NCBI RefSeq assembly: GCF_039541815.1 | Contig: NZ_BAABGY010000002.1 | Coordinates: forward strand, 310,001 to 374,000 | Length of the DNA: 64,000 nucleotides | Direction of reading: 5' to 3' | Source: Flavisolibacter amylovorans | Lineage (GTDB): Bacteria; Bacteroidota; Bacteroidia; Chitinophagales; Chitinophagaceae | The notes under the pieces: model-generated | What the model was told of the DNA's origin: nothing | Database searches by the model: none | The model's input: only the letters and a program-made list of their open reading frames with translations | Made by a program: the position numbers and the translations under genes | In this document: positions 1 to 9,317 of the stretch, piece by piece | How the letters are laid out: every line of letters begins with the position of its first letter | Numbering within the stretch: position 1 is the first letter of the stretch

Positions 1-1
1 C

Positions 2-919
2 ATCCAGGAAGCGATCAATTCGCTGCCCGACTCGTCTGCCGTTACCCGCGTTATCCGCATCGCAAAGGGTACCTACCGCGAGAAGCTGTTCATCAGTAAG
101 CACAACATCCACTTCATCGGCGACGACCGCGAAAGCACGATCATCACCCAGGACATCGCTCGCGACGAATGGCGCTGCGCGCACCCCGACGACTGGGGCG
201 TGGCCACGATGAACATCAACGGCAACGACATCACCCTGCAGAACCTGACCGTGGCCAACGACTACGGCTTCAACTTCCCGGCGCCCCGCGAAGTGGCCTG
301 CGCCTCCGACACCGCGAAAGGGAAACGCATCATCACCAAGGACGGCCACCAGATGGCGCTTCGGACGATGCGGGCCACGCGCCTGCGCGCGCTCAACTGC
401 CGCTTCCGTGCCTGGGCTGGCGACACCGTGAGCCCCTGGAACCTCGAGAACGGCATGTTCTATTTCAAGGATTGCCTGATGGAAGGCGGGGTGGATTTCT
501 ACTGTCCGCGCGGGTGGGCCTGGGCAGAGAACTGCCGCTTCTATACCAACACCGGCCCCGCCGCCATCTGGCACGACGGCTCCGGCAATCCTTCGTTCCG
601 CACCGTGCTTAAGAACTGCAGCTTCGACGGCTACGAAGGCTTCAAGCTCGGTCGCTACCACCGCGATGCCCGCTTTTACCTCGTGGACTGCCGCTTCTCT
701 TCGCGCATGGCCGACAGTAATATCTACCTCGTAAAGACGCCGAACGTGCTGCAGTGGGGGCGCCGCGTGTATTACAGCAACTGTCACCGCGAGGGCGGCG
801 ACTACGCCTGGTTCCGCGACAACCTCGATACCGACGGCGAAGGCACGAAGGCGGCCGACATCACGCCGGGCTGGCTCTTTGGCAATGCCTGGAAACCCCA
901 ACCGAATTCAAAACGCTGA
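2..919 (+). CDS. Pectinesterase (pectin methylesterase), 5' end outside the window
   Basis: The reading frame is open from base 2, so the N-terminus and signal peptide lie upstream; 305 residues are visible. It should de-esterify pectin in the periplasm or outside the cell. Family-type signals are GTYREK near visible residue 23, QNLTVAND near 80, an Asp in AWAGDTVSPW (about 141), an Asp in GGVDF (about 165) and LGR near 216. The two Asp residues match the expected acid/base and nucleophile of carbohydrate esterase family 8. The second motif is divergent: GGVDFYCPRG replaces the usual GxVDFIFG. It ends 6 bp before uxaB, so it is the visible first member of the galacturonate operon and supplies its substrate. 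Confidence 0.85.
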   Translation: MQEAINSLPDSSAVTRVIRIAKGTYREKLFISKHNIHFIGDDRESTIITQDIARDEWRCAHPDDWGVATMNINGNDITLQNLTVANDYGFNFPAPREVACASDTAKGKRIITKDGHQMALRTMRATRLRALNCRFRAWAGDTVSPWNLENGMFYFKDCLMEGGVDFYCPRGWAWAENCRFYTNTGPAAIWHDGSGNPSFRTVLKNCSFDGYEGFKLGRYHRDARFYLVDCRFSSRMADSNIYLVKTPNVLQWGRRVYYSNCHREGGDYAWFRDNLDTDGEGTKAADITPGWLFGNAWKPQPNSKR

Positions 920-925
920 CCCAAT

Positions 926-2443
926 ATGATCCTTTCCAGATATAACCTGAAGAATATCGCCGCAGACGCCGTGCGCGTACCCGACGAGTCGATCTTCGAG
1001 CTCCCCGAGAAGGTGCTGCAGTTCGGCACCGGTGTGCTGCTGCGCGGGTTGCCCGACTATTTCATCGACACCGCCAACCGCCAGGGCCTCTTCAACGGCC
1101 GCGTGGTGGTGGTGAAGTCCACCGCGCACGGCGATACCAAGGACTTCGACCGCCAGGATTGCCTCTACACGCTCTGCATCCGCGGGGTGGAGGAAGGACG
1201 GCAGGTGGAGGAGCTGCAGGTGAACGCATCGATCAGCCGCGTGCTGAGCGCCACCGAGCAGTGGCAGGAAGTGCTGGCATGCGCCCACAATGCCGACATG
1301 CAGGTAATCGTGTCGAACACCACCGAGGTAGGCATCGAGCTCGTGCAGGACGACGTGCGGCAGCACCCGCCGAAGTCCTTTCCGGGCAAGCTCCTGGCCT
1401 TTCTGCTCGAGCGTTACCTGGCCTTCGGCGGGTCGGCGCATAGCGGCATGGTGATCGTGCCCACGGAGCTCATTCCCGACAATGGCTCCAGGCTGCAGTC
1501 GATCGTGCTGGAGCTCGCTCACCTCAACGGGCTCGAAGACCGCTTTATCGAGTGGCTCGAAAGCAGCAACCGCTTCTGCAATTCGCTGGTGGACCGCATC
1601 GTGCCCGGACGGCCGGAGCATGCCGAGGCCGCAGCGATCGAAGCGCGCACCGGCTATGCCGACAAGCTGCTGACCGTATCCGAGGTGTACCGCCTCTGGG
1701 CCATCGAGGGCGACGAGCGCGTGCGCTCCGTGCTTTCCTTTGCCGCTGCCGATGCCGGCGTGGTGATCACCCCCGACATCGACCAGTACCGCGAGCTGAA
1801 GCTGCGGCTGCTCAACGGTACCCATACGCTCAGCTGCGGCCTGGCATTCCTGGCCGGGTTTACCACGGTGAAGGAAGCGATGGACGACAGTGCGATGACC
1901 ACCTTCATCGGCGAGCTGATGCAACAGGAGATCGCACCCGCGATCCCTTACCCGCTGGCGCCCGGGCTGGCGCAGGACTTCTCCCGCAAGGTGCTCGACC
2001 GCTTCGCGAATCCGTACCTCCGCCACAACTGGATCGCCATTACGATGAATTACAGCTCCAAGATGAAGATGCGCATCGTGCCGGTGCTGCTGGAGCATTA
2101 CCGCACGCACGCGACGGTGCCGGAGCGGATGGCACTGGGCTTCGCCGCTTATATCGCCTTCATGAAGCCCGTTCGCTCCGTGGAGGGCAGCTACTTCGGC
2201 GAGCTGAACGGCGCCGCCTATCCCATACAGGACGACCAGGCCGCAAGTTTCCAGCGCCGCTGGGCAGGGCTCACGCCCGCCGCGCTCGTAGGCGATGTGC
2301 TGCGCGATACCTATTGGGGCGCACCCCTGCACGAGCTCCCCGGCTTTGCCGACGCCGTGATCGACAGGCTGACCGGGATCCTTTCGGGCGGCGCCCGCGA
2401 GCTCCTCGAGGAACATCCCATCAATAAAGCGAACGTAGCATGA
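926..2443 (+). CDS. uxaB: Tagaturonate reductase (altronate oxidoreductase)
   Basis: This 505-residue cytoplasmic enzyme of the mannitol dehydrogenase family reduces tagaturonate to altronate with NADH. The N-terminal Rossmann entry is visible as VLQFGTGVLLRG near residue 30. The C-terminal domain carries the family K-x3-LLNGTH signature at about residues 292-300. Length is normal for UxaB. The ATG at 926 follows the pectinesterase stop by 6 bp, and the stop overlaps the uxaA start in an ATGA junction, which indicates translational coupling. The context of uxaA, uxaC, kdgK and kdgA supports UxaB rather than mannitol or fructuronate dehydrogenase (UxuB). Confidence 0.93.
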   Translation: MILSRYNLKNIAADAVRVPDESIFELPEKVLQFGTGVLLRGLPDYFIDTANRQGLFNGRVVVVKSTAHGDTKDFDRQDCLYTLCIRGVEEGRQVEELQVNASISRVLSATEQWQEVLACAHNADMQVIVSNTTEVGIELVQDDVRQHPPKSFPGKLLAFLLERYLAFGGSAHSGMVIVPTELIPDNGSRLQSIVLELAHLNGLEDRFIEWLESSNRFCNSLVDRIVPGRPEHAEAAAIEARTGYADKLLTVSEVYRLWAIEGDERVRSVLSFAAADAGVVITPDIDQYRELKLRLLNGTHTLSCGLAFLAGFTTVKEAMDDSAMTTFIGELMQQEIAPAIPYPLAPGLAQDFSRKVLDRFANPYLRHNWIAITMNYSSKMKMRIVPVLLEHYRTHATVPERMALGFAAYIAFMKPVRSVEGSYFGELNGAAYPIQDDQAASFQRRWAGLTPAALVGDVLRDTYWGAPLHELPGFADAVIDRLTGILSGGARELLEEHPINKANVA

Positions 2444-4083
2444 GTGCCCGGGTTCTGAAAGTACATCCCTCCGATAACGTGCTGGTGGCGCTGCAGGATC
2501 TTGCGCGCGGCGAGCAGGTGAACTATAACGGTAATGGCTATACGCTGACCGACGACGTGCCGGCGAAGCATAAGTTCTTCACGCAGGACCTCCTCGCCGG
2601 AGACTCCGTCATTATGTACGGCGTACTGGTGGGCAAGGCACAGCATTATATTCCCGCCGGCTCCCGTATGACTACGGAAAACATCAAGCACTCCACGGAT
2701 CCCTACGATTACCGGGGCGTGCAATACCAGTGGACCGCGCCCGACGTCTCGAGATTCCAGGACCGCACCTTCAATGGCTACCACCGTGCCGACGGCCGTG
2801 TGGGTACCGCCAACTACTGGCTCTTCATCCCCACCGTCTTCTGCGAGAACCGCAACCTCGACGTTATCCGCGAAGCCCTGCACAACGAGCTCGGCTATGC
2901 CGTGACGGCGAAGTACAAGCGGTATGCGCACCAGCTGGTGGAAGCCTTTCAGAATGGAGAGGACCTATCGGCGGCAGCGCCGGCTGCCTTCGTTGCCGAC
3001 GAGCAGGCGCACCGCGTTTTTAAAAACGTAGACGGCATCAAGTTCCTGAACCACCAGGGCGGCTGCGGTGGCATCCGCCAGGATGCGGCCATCCTGAGCA
3101 AGCTGCTCGCCGCTTATGCCGATCATCCGAACGTGGGCGGGATCACCGTGCTGAGCCTCGGCTGCCAGAACCTGCAGCTGAACGATTTTCTCGAAGACCT
3201 CAAGGCACGCAACCCACATTTCGACAAACCGGTGTTCACCTTCGAGCAGCAGCAATCGCAAAGCGAGGAAGGCATGATCGCCGAAGCGATCCGAAAGACC
3301 TTCGAGGGCCTTATCGAGATCAACAAGCAGGAGCGCGCCCCGGCTACACTCGACAAGCTGACGGTGGGTGTGAAGTGCGGCGGCTCCGACGGCTTCAGCG
3401 GCATCTCGGCCAACCCCGCCGTGGGCCATGCCTCGGACCTGCTGGTGGCGCTCGGCGCCAAGGTGCTGCTCGCCGAGTTTCCCGAGCTGTGCGGCGTGGA
3501 GCAGGAGCTCGTGGACCGCTCCGTGAGCGAGCCCATCGCCCGCAAGTTCATGCACCTCATGAAGCGCTACGAGCAGATCGTGACGGCCGTAGGCTCCGGT
3601 TTCCACATGAACCCCTCGCCCGGCAATATCAAGGACGGGCTCATCACCGACGCCATCAAGAGCGCCGGCGCTGCCCGCAAGGGCGGTACCTCGCCGGTTG
3701 TAGATGTACTGGACTATACCGAGCCCGCCGTGAAGCCGGGCCTCAACCTCGTGTGCACCCCCGGCAACGACGTGGAAGCCACCACGGGCAAGGCGGCGAG
3801 CGGCGCCACGCTCATCCTCTTCACCACCGGCCTCGGCACGCCCACCGGCAACCCGGTGTGCCCCACCATCAAGGTGGCCACCAACTCGAAGCTCGCCCAC
3901 CGCATGCGCGACATCATCGACATCGACTGCGGGCCGGTGATCGCCGGCGAAAAGACCATCGAAGAGATGGGCGAGGAGATCCTCGAATACTGCATCCGCG
4001 CGGCTTCTGGCGACGAGATTCCCAAGGCCGTATTACTCAATCAGGACGATTTCATCCCGTGGAAGCGGGGCGTGTCGCTCTAA
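2440..4083 (+). CDS. uxaA: Altronate dehydratase
   Basis: 547 residues. It dehydrates D-altronate to 2-keto-3-deoxygluconate. The N-terminal ~100 residues fit the SAF-type domain and the rest the UxaA catalytic domain, with GGCGGIRQDA near residue 208, CGGSDGFSG near 313 and a conserved C-terminal CGPVIAGE segment. It overlaps uxaB by 4 bp and is followed 11 bp later by uxaC. Length matches single-chain altronate/galactarate dehydratases. The adjacent tagaturonate reductase makes altronate the most likely substrate, though galactarate dehydratase is a close relative. Confidence 0.93.
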   Translation: MSARVLKVHPSDNVLVALQDLARGEQVNYNGNGYTLTDDVPAKHKFFTQDLLAGDSVIMYGVLVGKAQHYIPAGSRMTTENIKHSTDPYDYRGVQYQWTAPDVSRFQDRTFNGYHRADGRVGTANYWLFIPTVFCENRNLDVIREALHNELGYAVTAKYKRYAHQLVEAFQNGEDLSAAAPAAFVADEQAHRVFKNVDGIKFLNHQGGCGGIRQDAAILSKLLAAYADHPNVGGITVLSLGCQNLQLNDFLEDLKARNPHFDKPVFTFEQQQSQSEEGMIAEAIRKTFEGLIEINKQERAPATLDKLTVGVKCGGSDGFSGISANPAVGHASDLLVALGAKVLLAEFPELCGVEQELVDRSVSEPIARKFMHLMKRYEQIVTAVGSGFHMNPSPGNIKDGLITDAIKSAGAARKGGTSPVVDVLDYTEPAVKPGLNLVCTPGNDVEATTGKAASGATLILFTTGLGTPTGNPVCPTIKVATNSKLAHRMRDIIDIDCGPVIAGEKTIEEMGEEILEYCIRAASGDEIPKAVLLNQDDFIPWKRGVSL

Positions 4084-4094
4084 ACCATCGCATC

Positions 4095-5546
4095 ATGAAA
4101 CCCTTTCTCGACGAGCATTTTCTCCTGCACAATAAAACCGCCCAGCGGCTCTACCACGAGTACGCCAAGGCAATGCCCATTATCGACTACCACTGCCACC
4201 TGCCCCCCGACCAGATCGCGGCCGACGGCAACTTCGCCAACCTCACGCAGGTATGGCTCTATGGCGACCACTACAAGTGGCGCGCGATGCGCACCAACGG
4301 CATCAACGAGCGCTACTGCACCGGCGACGCACCCGACTCCGAGAAGTTCCAGAAGTGGGCCGAAACGGTTCCCTACACGCTCCGCAACCCGCTCTATCAC
4401 TGGACCCACCTCGAGCTGCAGCGCTACTTCGGCGTTACCGAAATCCTGAACGGACAAAGCGCTGCACGCATCTACGAGGAATGCTCCGCAAAGCTGCAGA
4501 CACCTGAATACTCCGTGCGCGGGCTGCTGCGCCAGGCCAACGTGAAGGTGGTGTGCACTACCGACGATCCCATCGATTCGCTGGAGCACCACCGCACGAT
4601 CAGGGAAGATGGGAGCGACATCCGCATCCTGCCCGCCTTTCGTCCCGACAAGGCCATGCAGGTGGATGATGCTTCTTCGTTCAACCACTACCTCGGCAAG
4701 CTGGAGGCCGTCAGCAATACGGCCATCGCCTCCTTCAACGATTACCTCGACGCGCTCAAGGCACGCCACGACTTCTTCGCTTCGATGGGCTGCACCGTGT
4801 CGGACCACGGCCTCGAGCAGATCTATGCCGAGCCCTGGACCGAAGCCGGCGTCGCCGCACTCTTCAACAAGATCCGCGGCGGTAAGGAACTGTCGCCGGA
4901 GGAGATCCTGCAGTTCAAGAGCGCGATGCTCGAGATCTTCGCGGTGTGGGATTGGGAGAAGGGCTGGGTGCAGCAATACCACCTCGGCGCCCTCCGCAAC
5001 AACAATGGCCGGATGCTCCGCGAGCTCGGTCCCGACACGGGCTGGGACTCCATCGGCGACTTCGCGCAAGGCCGCGCGCTGGCCACCTTCCTCGGCCGAC
5101 TCGACAGCAAGGACCAGCTGACCAAGACGATCCTGTACAACCTCAATCCTGCCGACAACGAGCTGTTTGCCACCATGATCGGCAACTTCAACGATGGCTC
5201 CGTGGCCGGCAAGATCCAGTACGGCTCCGGCTGGTGGTTCCTCGACCAGAAGGACGGCATGACCCGCCAGATCAACGCGCTCTCCAACATGGGCCTGCTG
5301 AGCCGCTTCGTGGGCATGCTCACCGACAGCCGCTCCTTCCTTTCGTACCCGCGCCACGAGTACTTCCGCCGCATCCTCTGCAACCTGTTCGGCGAAGAGA
5401 TCGAGAACGGCGAGCTGCCGGCCGACATCGAATGGACGGGCGAGGTGATCCGCGATATCTGCTACAACAACGCCGCAACCTATTTCAACTGGAACGAAGT
5501 GGCCGGGAACGCTCCCGCTGCTTCCCTCGAACGAACTGCTTATTAA
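4095..5546 (+). CDS. uxaC: Uronate (glucuronate/galacturonate) isomerase
   Basis: 483 residues from the ATG at 4095, 11 bp after uxaA; the open frame extends upstream through uxaA, but this start gives the family N-terminus MKPFLDEHFLL. It interconverts galacturonate and tagaturonate, the first cytoplasmic step of the pathway. The metal-dependent amidohydrolase-fold signature DYHCHL is near residue 30, and WDWEKGW and GSGWWF segments typical of UxaC follow. The next gene, kdgK, starts 15 bp after the stop, so it is part of one transcript. Confidence 0.94.
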   Translation: MKPFLDEHFLLHNKTAQRLYHEYAKAMPIIDYHCHLPPDQIAADGNFANLTQVWLYGDHYKWRAMRTNGINERYCTGDAPDSEKFQKWAETVPYTLRNPLYHWTHLELQRYFGVTEILNGQSAARIYEECSAKLQTPEYSVRGLLRQANVKVVCTTDDPIDSLEHHRTIREDGSDIRILPAFRPDKAMQVDDASSFNHYLGKLEAVSNTAIASFNDYLDALKARHDFFASMGCTVSDHGLEQIYAEPWTEAGVAALFNKIRGGKELSPEEILQFKSAMLEIFAVWDWEKGWVQQYHLGALRNNNGRMLRELGPDTGWDSIGDFAQGRALATFLGRLDSKDQLTKTILYNLNPADNELFATMIGNFNDGSVAGKIQYGSGWWFLDQKDGMTRQINALSNMGLLSRFVGMLTDSRSFLSYPRHEYFRRILCNLFGEEIENGELPADIEWTGEVIRDICYNNAATYFNWNEVAGNAPAASLERTAY

Positions 5547-5561
5547 ACCGTATATTATCGC

Positions 5562-6575
5562 ATGAAGAAGGTGCTTTGTTTCGGTGAGCTGCTCCTCCGC
5601 CTGTCGCCCCGCCTCAGCGGCGAGTGGATCGCGCGCGGGGAGACCGCCGTGTTCGTTGGCGGCGCCGAGCTCAACGTGGCCCGCGCCCTTGCGCGCTGGG
5701 AGCAGCCTGTAGGCTACTGCACGGCCCTGCCCGATCACTACCTCGCTACCGAGGTCATCGACTGGGTAGCCGCGCAAGGCATCGATGTAACGGCCATCCA
5801 CCGCTCCGGCGCGCGCATCGGCACCTACTACCTGCCGCAGGGCGCCGACATGAAGGCCGCCGGCGTCATCTACGACCGCGCCTATTCCTCGTTCTGGGAG
5901 CTCGCGCCCGGCGACATCGACTGGGACGCCGCGCTCGAAGGGGTTGACTGGCTGCACTTCAGCGCCATCTCGCCCGCCCTCAACGAACAGGCGGCGGCGG
6001 TATGCGCCGAAGCCGCGAAAGCGGCCGCCGACAGGGGACTCACCGTTTCCGTTGACCTCAACTACCGCGCGAAGCTGTGGCAGTACGGCAAGACGCCCCT
6101 CGAAGTGATGCCGGAGCTGGTGCAGTACTGCGATGTGATCATGGGCAATATCTGGGCAGAGCAGCAGATGCTCGGCATCCCGGTGCCCGTAGATCTCCGG
6201 GACGACAAGGAGGCTTACCTGGAGCAGTCGCAGGCCACATCGGAGGCGATCCGGAAGGCTTATCCGCGCTGCCGGCAGGTGGCCAACACCTTCCGCTTCG
6301 ACGCGGGCGCGGGGGTGCGCTACTACGCGACGCTGCTTGATGCGCAGGGATTCTTTGTGTCGCCCGAGCACAGCGCCCGTACCATCGTGGACAAGGTCGG
6401 CAGCGGCGATACCTTCATGGCCGGCCTGATCTACGGCAACTGCGGGGGCTGGTGGGCGCAGGAGCTCATCGACTTCGCCGCCGCCGCCGCGTTCAACAAA
6501 TTGTTCATCCCGGGCGACGCCACCACGGCCAGCGTGGACGCCATCAAAAAGGCGCACAACAACCATGTTTACTAA
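5562..6575 (+). CDS. kdgK: 2-keto-3-deoxygluconate kinase (PfkB family)
   Basis: 337 residues. It phosphorylates 2-keto-3-deoxygluconate to KDPG using ATP. The PfkB/ribokinase fold is shown by the N-terminal GELLLRLSP, the GGAELNVARAL segment near residue 30 that binds the sugar, and the C-terminal signature VGSGDTFMAG near residue 282, whose Asp is the catalytic base in this family. It follows uxaC by 15 bp and its last 11 bp overlap the start of kdgA. Substrate assignment rests on the operon. Confidence 0.92.
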   Translation: MKKVLCFGELLLRLSPRLSGEWIARGETAVFVGGAELNVARALARWEQPVGYCTALPDHYLATEVIDWVAAQGIDVTAIHRSGARIGTYYLPQGADMKAAGVIYDRAYSSFWELAPGDIDWDAALEGVDWLHFSAISPALNEQAAAVCAEAAKAAADRGLTVSVDLNYRAKLWQYGKTPLEVMPELVQYCDVIMGNIWAEQQMLGIPVPVDLRDDKEAYLEQSQATSEAIRKAYPRCRQVANTFRFDAGAGVRYYATLLDAQGFFVSPEHSARTIVDKVGSGDTFMAGLIYGNCGGWWAQELIDFAAAAAFNKLFIPGDATTASVDAIKKAHNNHVY

Positions 6576-7233
6576 GCAAGCCCATATCGACGGACTGCTG
6601 GAGCAAAAGCTGCTGCCGCTCTTCTACCACGACAGCGCCGACACCAGCGTGCTCGTGCTCGAGGCGCTCTACGGCGCCGGCATCCGCTACGTGGAGTATA
6701 CCAACCGCGGCGCCGCGGCGCCCGCCAACTTCGGCGTGCTGCGCGCGGCGGCCAGCCATATGCCGGGCCTGCAGCTCGGCATCGGCACCATCAAGAACCC
6801 GCAGCAGGCGGAGCAATACCTCGCATTCGGCGCCGACTTCATCATTTGTCCGTCGATGAACGCGGAAGTGGCCGCAGTGGCCGCCGCCGCGGGCCGGCTC
6901 TGGATCCCGGGCTGCATGACGCCCACCGAGATCGCCGCCGCCGAGAACGCGGGCGCTACCCTGGTCAAGATCTTTCCGGGCAATATCCTGGGCCCCGGCT
7001 TTATCAGCGCGGTGAAGGACCTCTTTCCCGGCATGCGCTTCCTGGTAACGGGCGGCGTGGAGGCCGAGGCGGAGAACCTCGCCAGCTGGTTCCGCGCGGG
7101 CGTATCGGGCGTGGGTATGGGCAGCAAGCTCCTCACCAAAGCGCTGGTGGAGGCCGGCGACGTGAAGGGACTGATGGCGGCTACCGGGCACGCACTGGCA
7201 CTCGTGCAGGAAGGACAGCATGCGCAAATTTGA
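6565..7233 (+). CDS. kdgA: KDPG aldolase (2-keto-3-deoxy-6-phosphogluconate aldolase)
   Basis: 222 residues. It cleaves KDPG to pyruvate and glyceraldehyde-3-phosphate, the last step of galacturonate breakdown. The class I aldolase Schiff-base lysine is K135 in LVKIFPGN; GCMTPTEI just before it and VTGGV after it are typical of the KDPG/KHG aldolase barrel. It starts inside the 3' end of kdgK (11 bp overlap), which implies coupled translation. A permease gene follows 24 bp later. Confidence 0.94.
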   Translation: MFTKQAHIDGLLEQKLLPLFYHDSADTSVLVLEALYGAGIRYVEYTNRGAAAPANFGVLRAAASHMPGLQLGIGTIKNPQQAEQYLAFGADFIICPSMNAEVAAVAAAAGRLWIPGCMTPTEIAAAENAGATLVKIFPGNILGPGFISAVKDLFPGMRFLVTGGVEAEAENLASWFRAGVSGVGMGSKLLTKALVEAGDVKGLMAATGHALALVQEGQHAQI

Positions 7234-7257
7234 TTGCTCACTATATAAACGAATTCT

Positions 7258-8751
7258 ATGCTCCCTGATCCCCAAGCCACGATCTCCGACGTAACACGGG
7301 CCACCGGAACAACGCCCCCGCGGCCTTCGGCCATGAGCCGCTATCGCTGGACGATCTGCGCGCTCCTGTTCTTCTCCACCACCATCAACTACCTCGACCG
7401 GCAGGTGCTGTCGCTCACGTGGAAGGACTACCTCGTTCCGGAGTTCCACTGGACGGACGCGGATTATGGCACCATCACCGCCTTGTTCTCCATCTTCTAT
7501 GCTATTTCGATGCTGCTCGCAGGCCGCTTTGTAGACTGGATGGATACGAAGAAGGGCTTTCTCTGGGCCATCGCCGTTTGGTCGGTCGGCGCCTGTATCC
7601 ATGCGTTCTGCGGCATTGCCACCTCGGGCCTCCTTACGGGTACCTGGCTGGTCGGCTTCGAGGGCGCCAAGGAATCGATCGGGCGCTTCGGCAATATCGC
7701 GCTCATCACCACTACGAGCGTGTGGCTCTTCATCTTCGCGCGCCTCGTGCTCGCGCTCGGTGAGGCGGGTAATTTCCCGGCGGCCATCAAGGCCACGGCC
7801 GAATACTTCCCGAAGAAAGACCGCGCCTTCGCCACCAGCGTGTTCAATGCCGGTGCTACCGTGGGCGCGCTTCTCGCACCGCTCACGATCCCGTTCATTG
7901 CGAAAGCCTGGGGCTGGGAAATGGCCTTTATCATCATCGGCGCGATCGGCTTCGTGTGGATGGGATTCTGGATGCGCCTGTACGACAAGCCCGACGTCCA
8001 TCCCCGCGTAAGCAAGGCCGAGCTCGCCTATATTCAGCAGGACAATGCGCAGCCCGGCTCCGTGGCCAGCACGGCAGCGGCGGGCCGGCGGATGTCGTTC
8101 GGCGAATGCTTCCGGTATAGGCAGACCTGGGCCTTTGCGTTCGGCAAGTTCATGACCGACGGCGTGTGGTGGTTCTACCTGTTCTGGACGCCCGCTTACC
8201 TGAAAGATATTTACAAGATGGACAACACGCAGAGTGCGATCCCGCTGTTCATCCTGTACGCGATCACGCTGCTCTCGGTGATCGGTGGCTGGCTGCCCAC
8301 CTACTTCGTGGAGAAGAAGGGCATGAATCCCTACGAGGGGAGGATGCGGGCGATGCTGATCTTTGCGTTCTTCCCGCTGCTCGCGCTGCTGGCACAGCCG
8401 CTGGGCGCCACCTCGTTCTGGTTCCCGGTGCTCATTATCGGCATTGCCGGCGCGGCGCACCAGGCCTGGTCGGCCAATATCTTCTCCACGGTGGGCGATA
8501 TGTTCCCGCGCTCGGCCATCGCTACGGTGACGGGCATCGGCGGCATGGCGGGCGGCCTCGGCTCCTTCCTGATCAACAAGGGCTCCGGTGTGCTGTTTAC
8601 CCATGCCGACAAGACGCAGATGCAGTTCCTGGGCTTTCAGGGCAAAGAGGCCGGCTACCTGATCATCTTTTCGATCTGTGCCGTGGCCTACCTCATCGGG
8701 TGGGTGGTCATGAAGTCGCTCGTGCCGAAGTACCAGCCGATCGGGGACTAG
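7258..8751 (+). CDS. exuT: Hexuronate permease, MFS superfamily (ExuT-like)
   Basis: 497 residues with about 12 membrane helices. The segment TINYLDRQVLSL near residue 42 is characteristic of the anion:cation symporter branch of MFS, to which ExuT and Bacteroidota hexuronate transporters belong. It should import galacturonate. An alternative ATG at 7333 (MSRYRWTICALLFF) gives a more usual N-terminus; the extra 25 residues from 7258 are low-complexity and may not be translated. It is the last gene of the operon, followed by a palindromic repeat at 8796 that could help end transcription. Confidence 0.88.
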   Translation: MLPDPQATISDVTRATGTTPPRPSAMSRYRWTICALLFFSTTINYLDRQVLSLTWKDYLVPEFHWTDADYGTITALFSIFYAISMLLAGRFVDWMDTKKGFLWAIAVWSVGACIHAFCGIATSGLLTGTWLVGFEGAKESIGRFGNIALITTTSVWLFIFARLVLALGEAGNFPAAIKATAEYFPKKDRAFATSVFNAGATVGALLAPLTIPFIAKAWGWEMAFIIIGAIGFVWMGFWMRLYDKPDVHPRVSKAELAYIQQDNAQPGSVASTAAAGRRMSFGECFRYRQTWAFAFGKFMTDGVWWFYLFWTPAYLKDIYKMDNTQSAIPLFILYAITLLSVIGGWLPTYFVEKKGMNPYEGRMRAMLIFAFFPLLALLAQPLGATSFWFPVLIIGIAGAAHQAWSANIFSTVGDMFPRSAIATVTGIGGMAGGLGSFLINKGSGVLFTHADKTQMQFLGFQGKEAGYLIIFSICAVAYLIGWVVMKSLVPKYQPIGD

Positions 8752-9317
8752 AGGATGTTCGAGTAAATGTGTCTTCCAGAATCGCTGACATCGCAGGCCG
8801 CAAGCGGCCTCTGCACGCGACGGCACAACGGCGCGACGGCGCGACGAGGAAAATCAATCGTTTTCTCTTCTTTTCGTCGTGCCGTTGTGCCGTCGTGTCG
8901 TTGTGAAAAGGGGCAGGAGCCCCGTATGCCGTGCCTGCACAGCCAGCCAAGCAGAGGGCACTAATTAAACCTAACAGTCTGTAAATGTTTTCTCTGAATG
9001 TATTTTGCTTGAGTTCATCGCGAAGCTCCGCTTAGGCAGATCTTACGAAAAAATGGTTGTTACGGGTCCAGAATGAACTTCTGTAATAGCCGGCGGCAAC
9101 CCGGTATCTTTGTCCCGCATCCGCGCGCTTACCTTTTTTGTGTGTGTGATTGCTTTGCTATAAGATGAGCCCCGGCGTTACAGCCGGGGTTTTTCCTGCC
9201 GGCATCTTCCGCTCGTCCGGCCCGGCAACGGCTCGTACCGCGGCGGCACCATCCGCCCGAAGGAGCGCCCGTATTCCGGCCGGGCCGCCGATCATTGCAG
9301 CCACAGCATCCATCAAT
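8752..9317. other. Intergenic stretch after the galacturonate operon
   Basis: This 566 bp stretch contains the palindrome-capped repeat at 8796-8923. A perfect TAnnTTTG box (TATCTTTG, 9105-9112) could be the -7 element of the next gene, but I do not see a convincing -33 partner. A short GC-rich inverted segment around 9175-9190 (CCCGGCGTTACAGCCGGGG) may form a hairpin. No credible gene is visible; short open frames here are low-complexity shadows. Confidence 0.6.
8796..8923. repeat. Palindrome-capped intergenic repeat, copy 1
   Basis: A 128 bp imperfect inverted repeat. The left cap is GGCCGCAAGCGGCC (8796-8809) and the right cap GGGGCAGGAGCCCC (8910-8923); each cap is itself a small palindrome. 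The inner arms are GC-rich (left GACGGCACAACGGCGCGACG; right its near complement) around an AT-rich centre. The same layout recurs at 12615, 14057, 27503 and 38064. As it follows exuT directly, it may act as a transcript end. Confidence 0.75.

Noticed and set aside
3375..4094. Long in-frame extension upstream of uxaC
   Set aside because: It overlaps uxaA in another frame and is Arg-rich. The family N-terminus starts at 4095.
4080..6566. 828-codon minus-strand frame across uxaC and kdgK
   Set aside because: Shadow of two clear plus-strand enzymes; no domain and a typical antisense composition.
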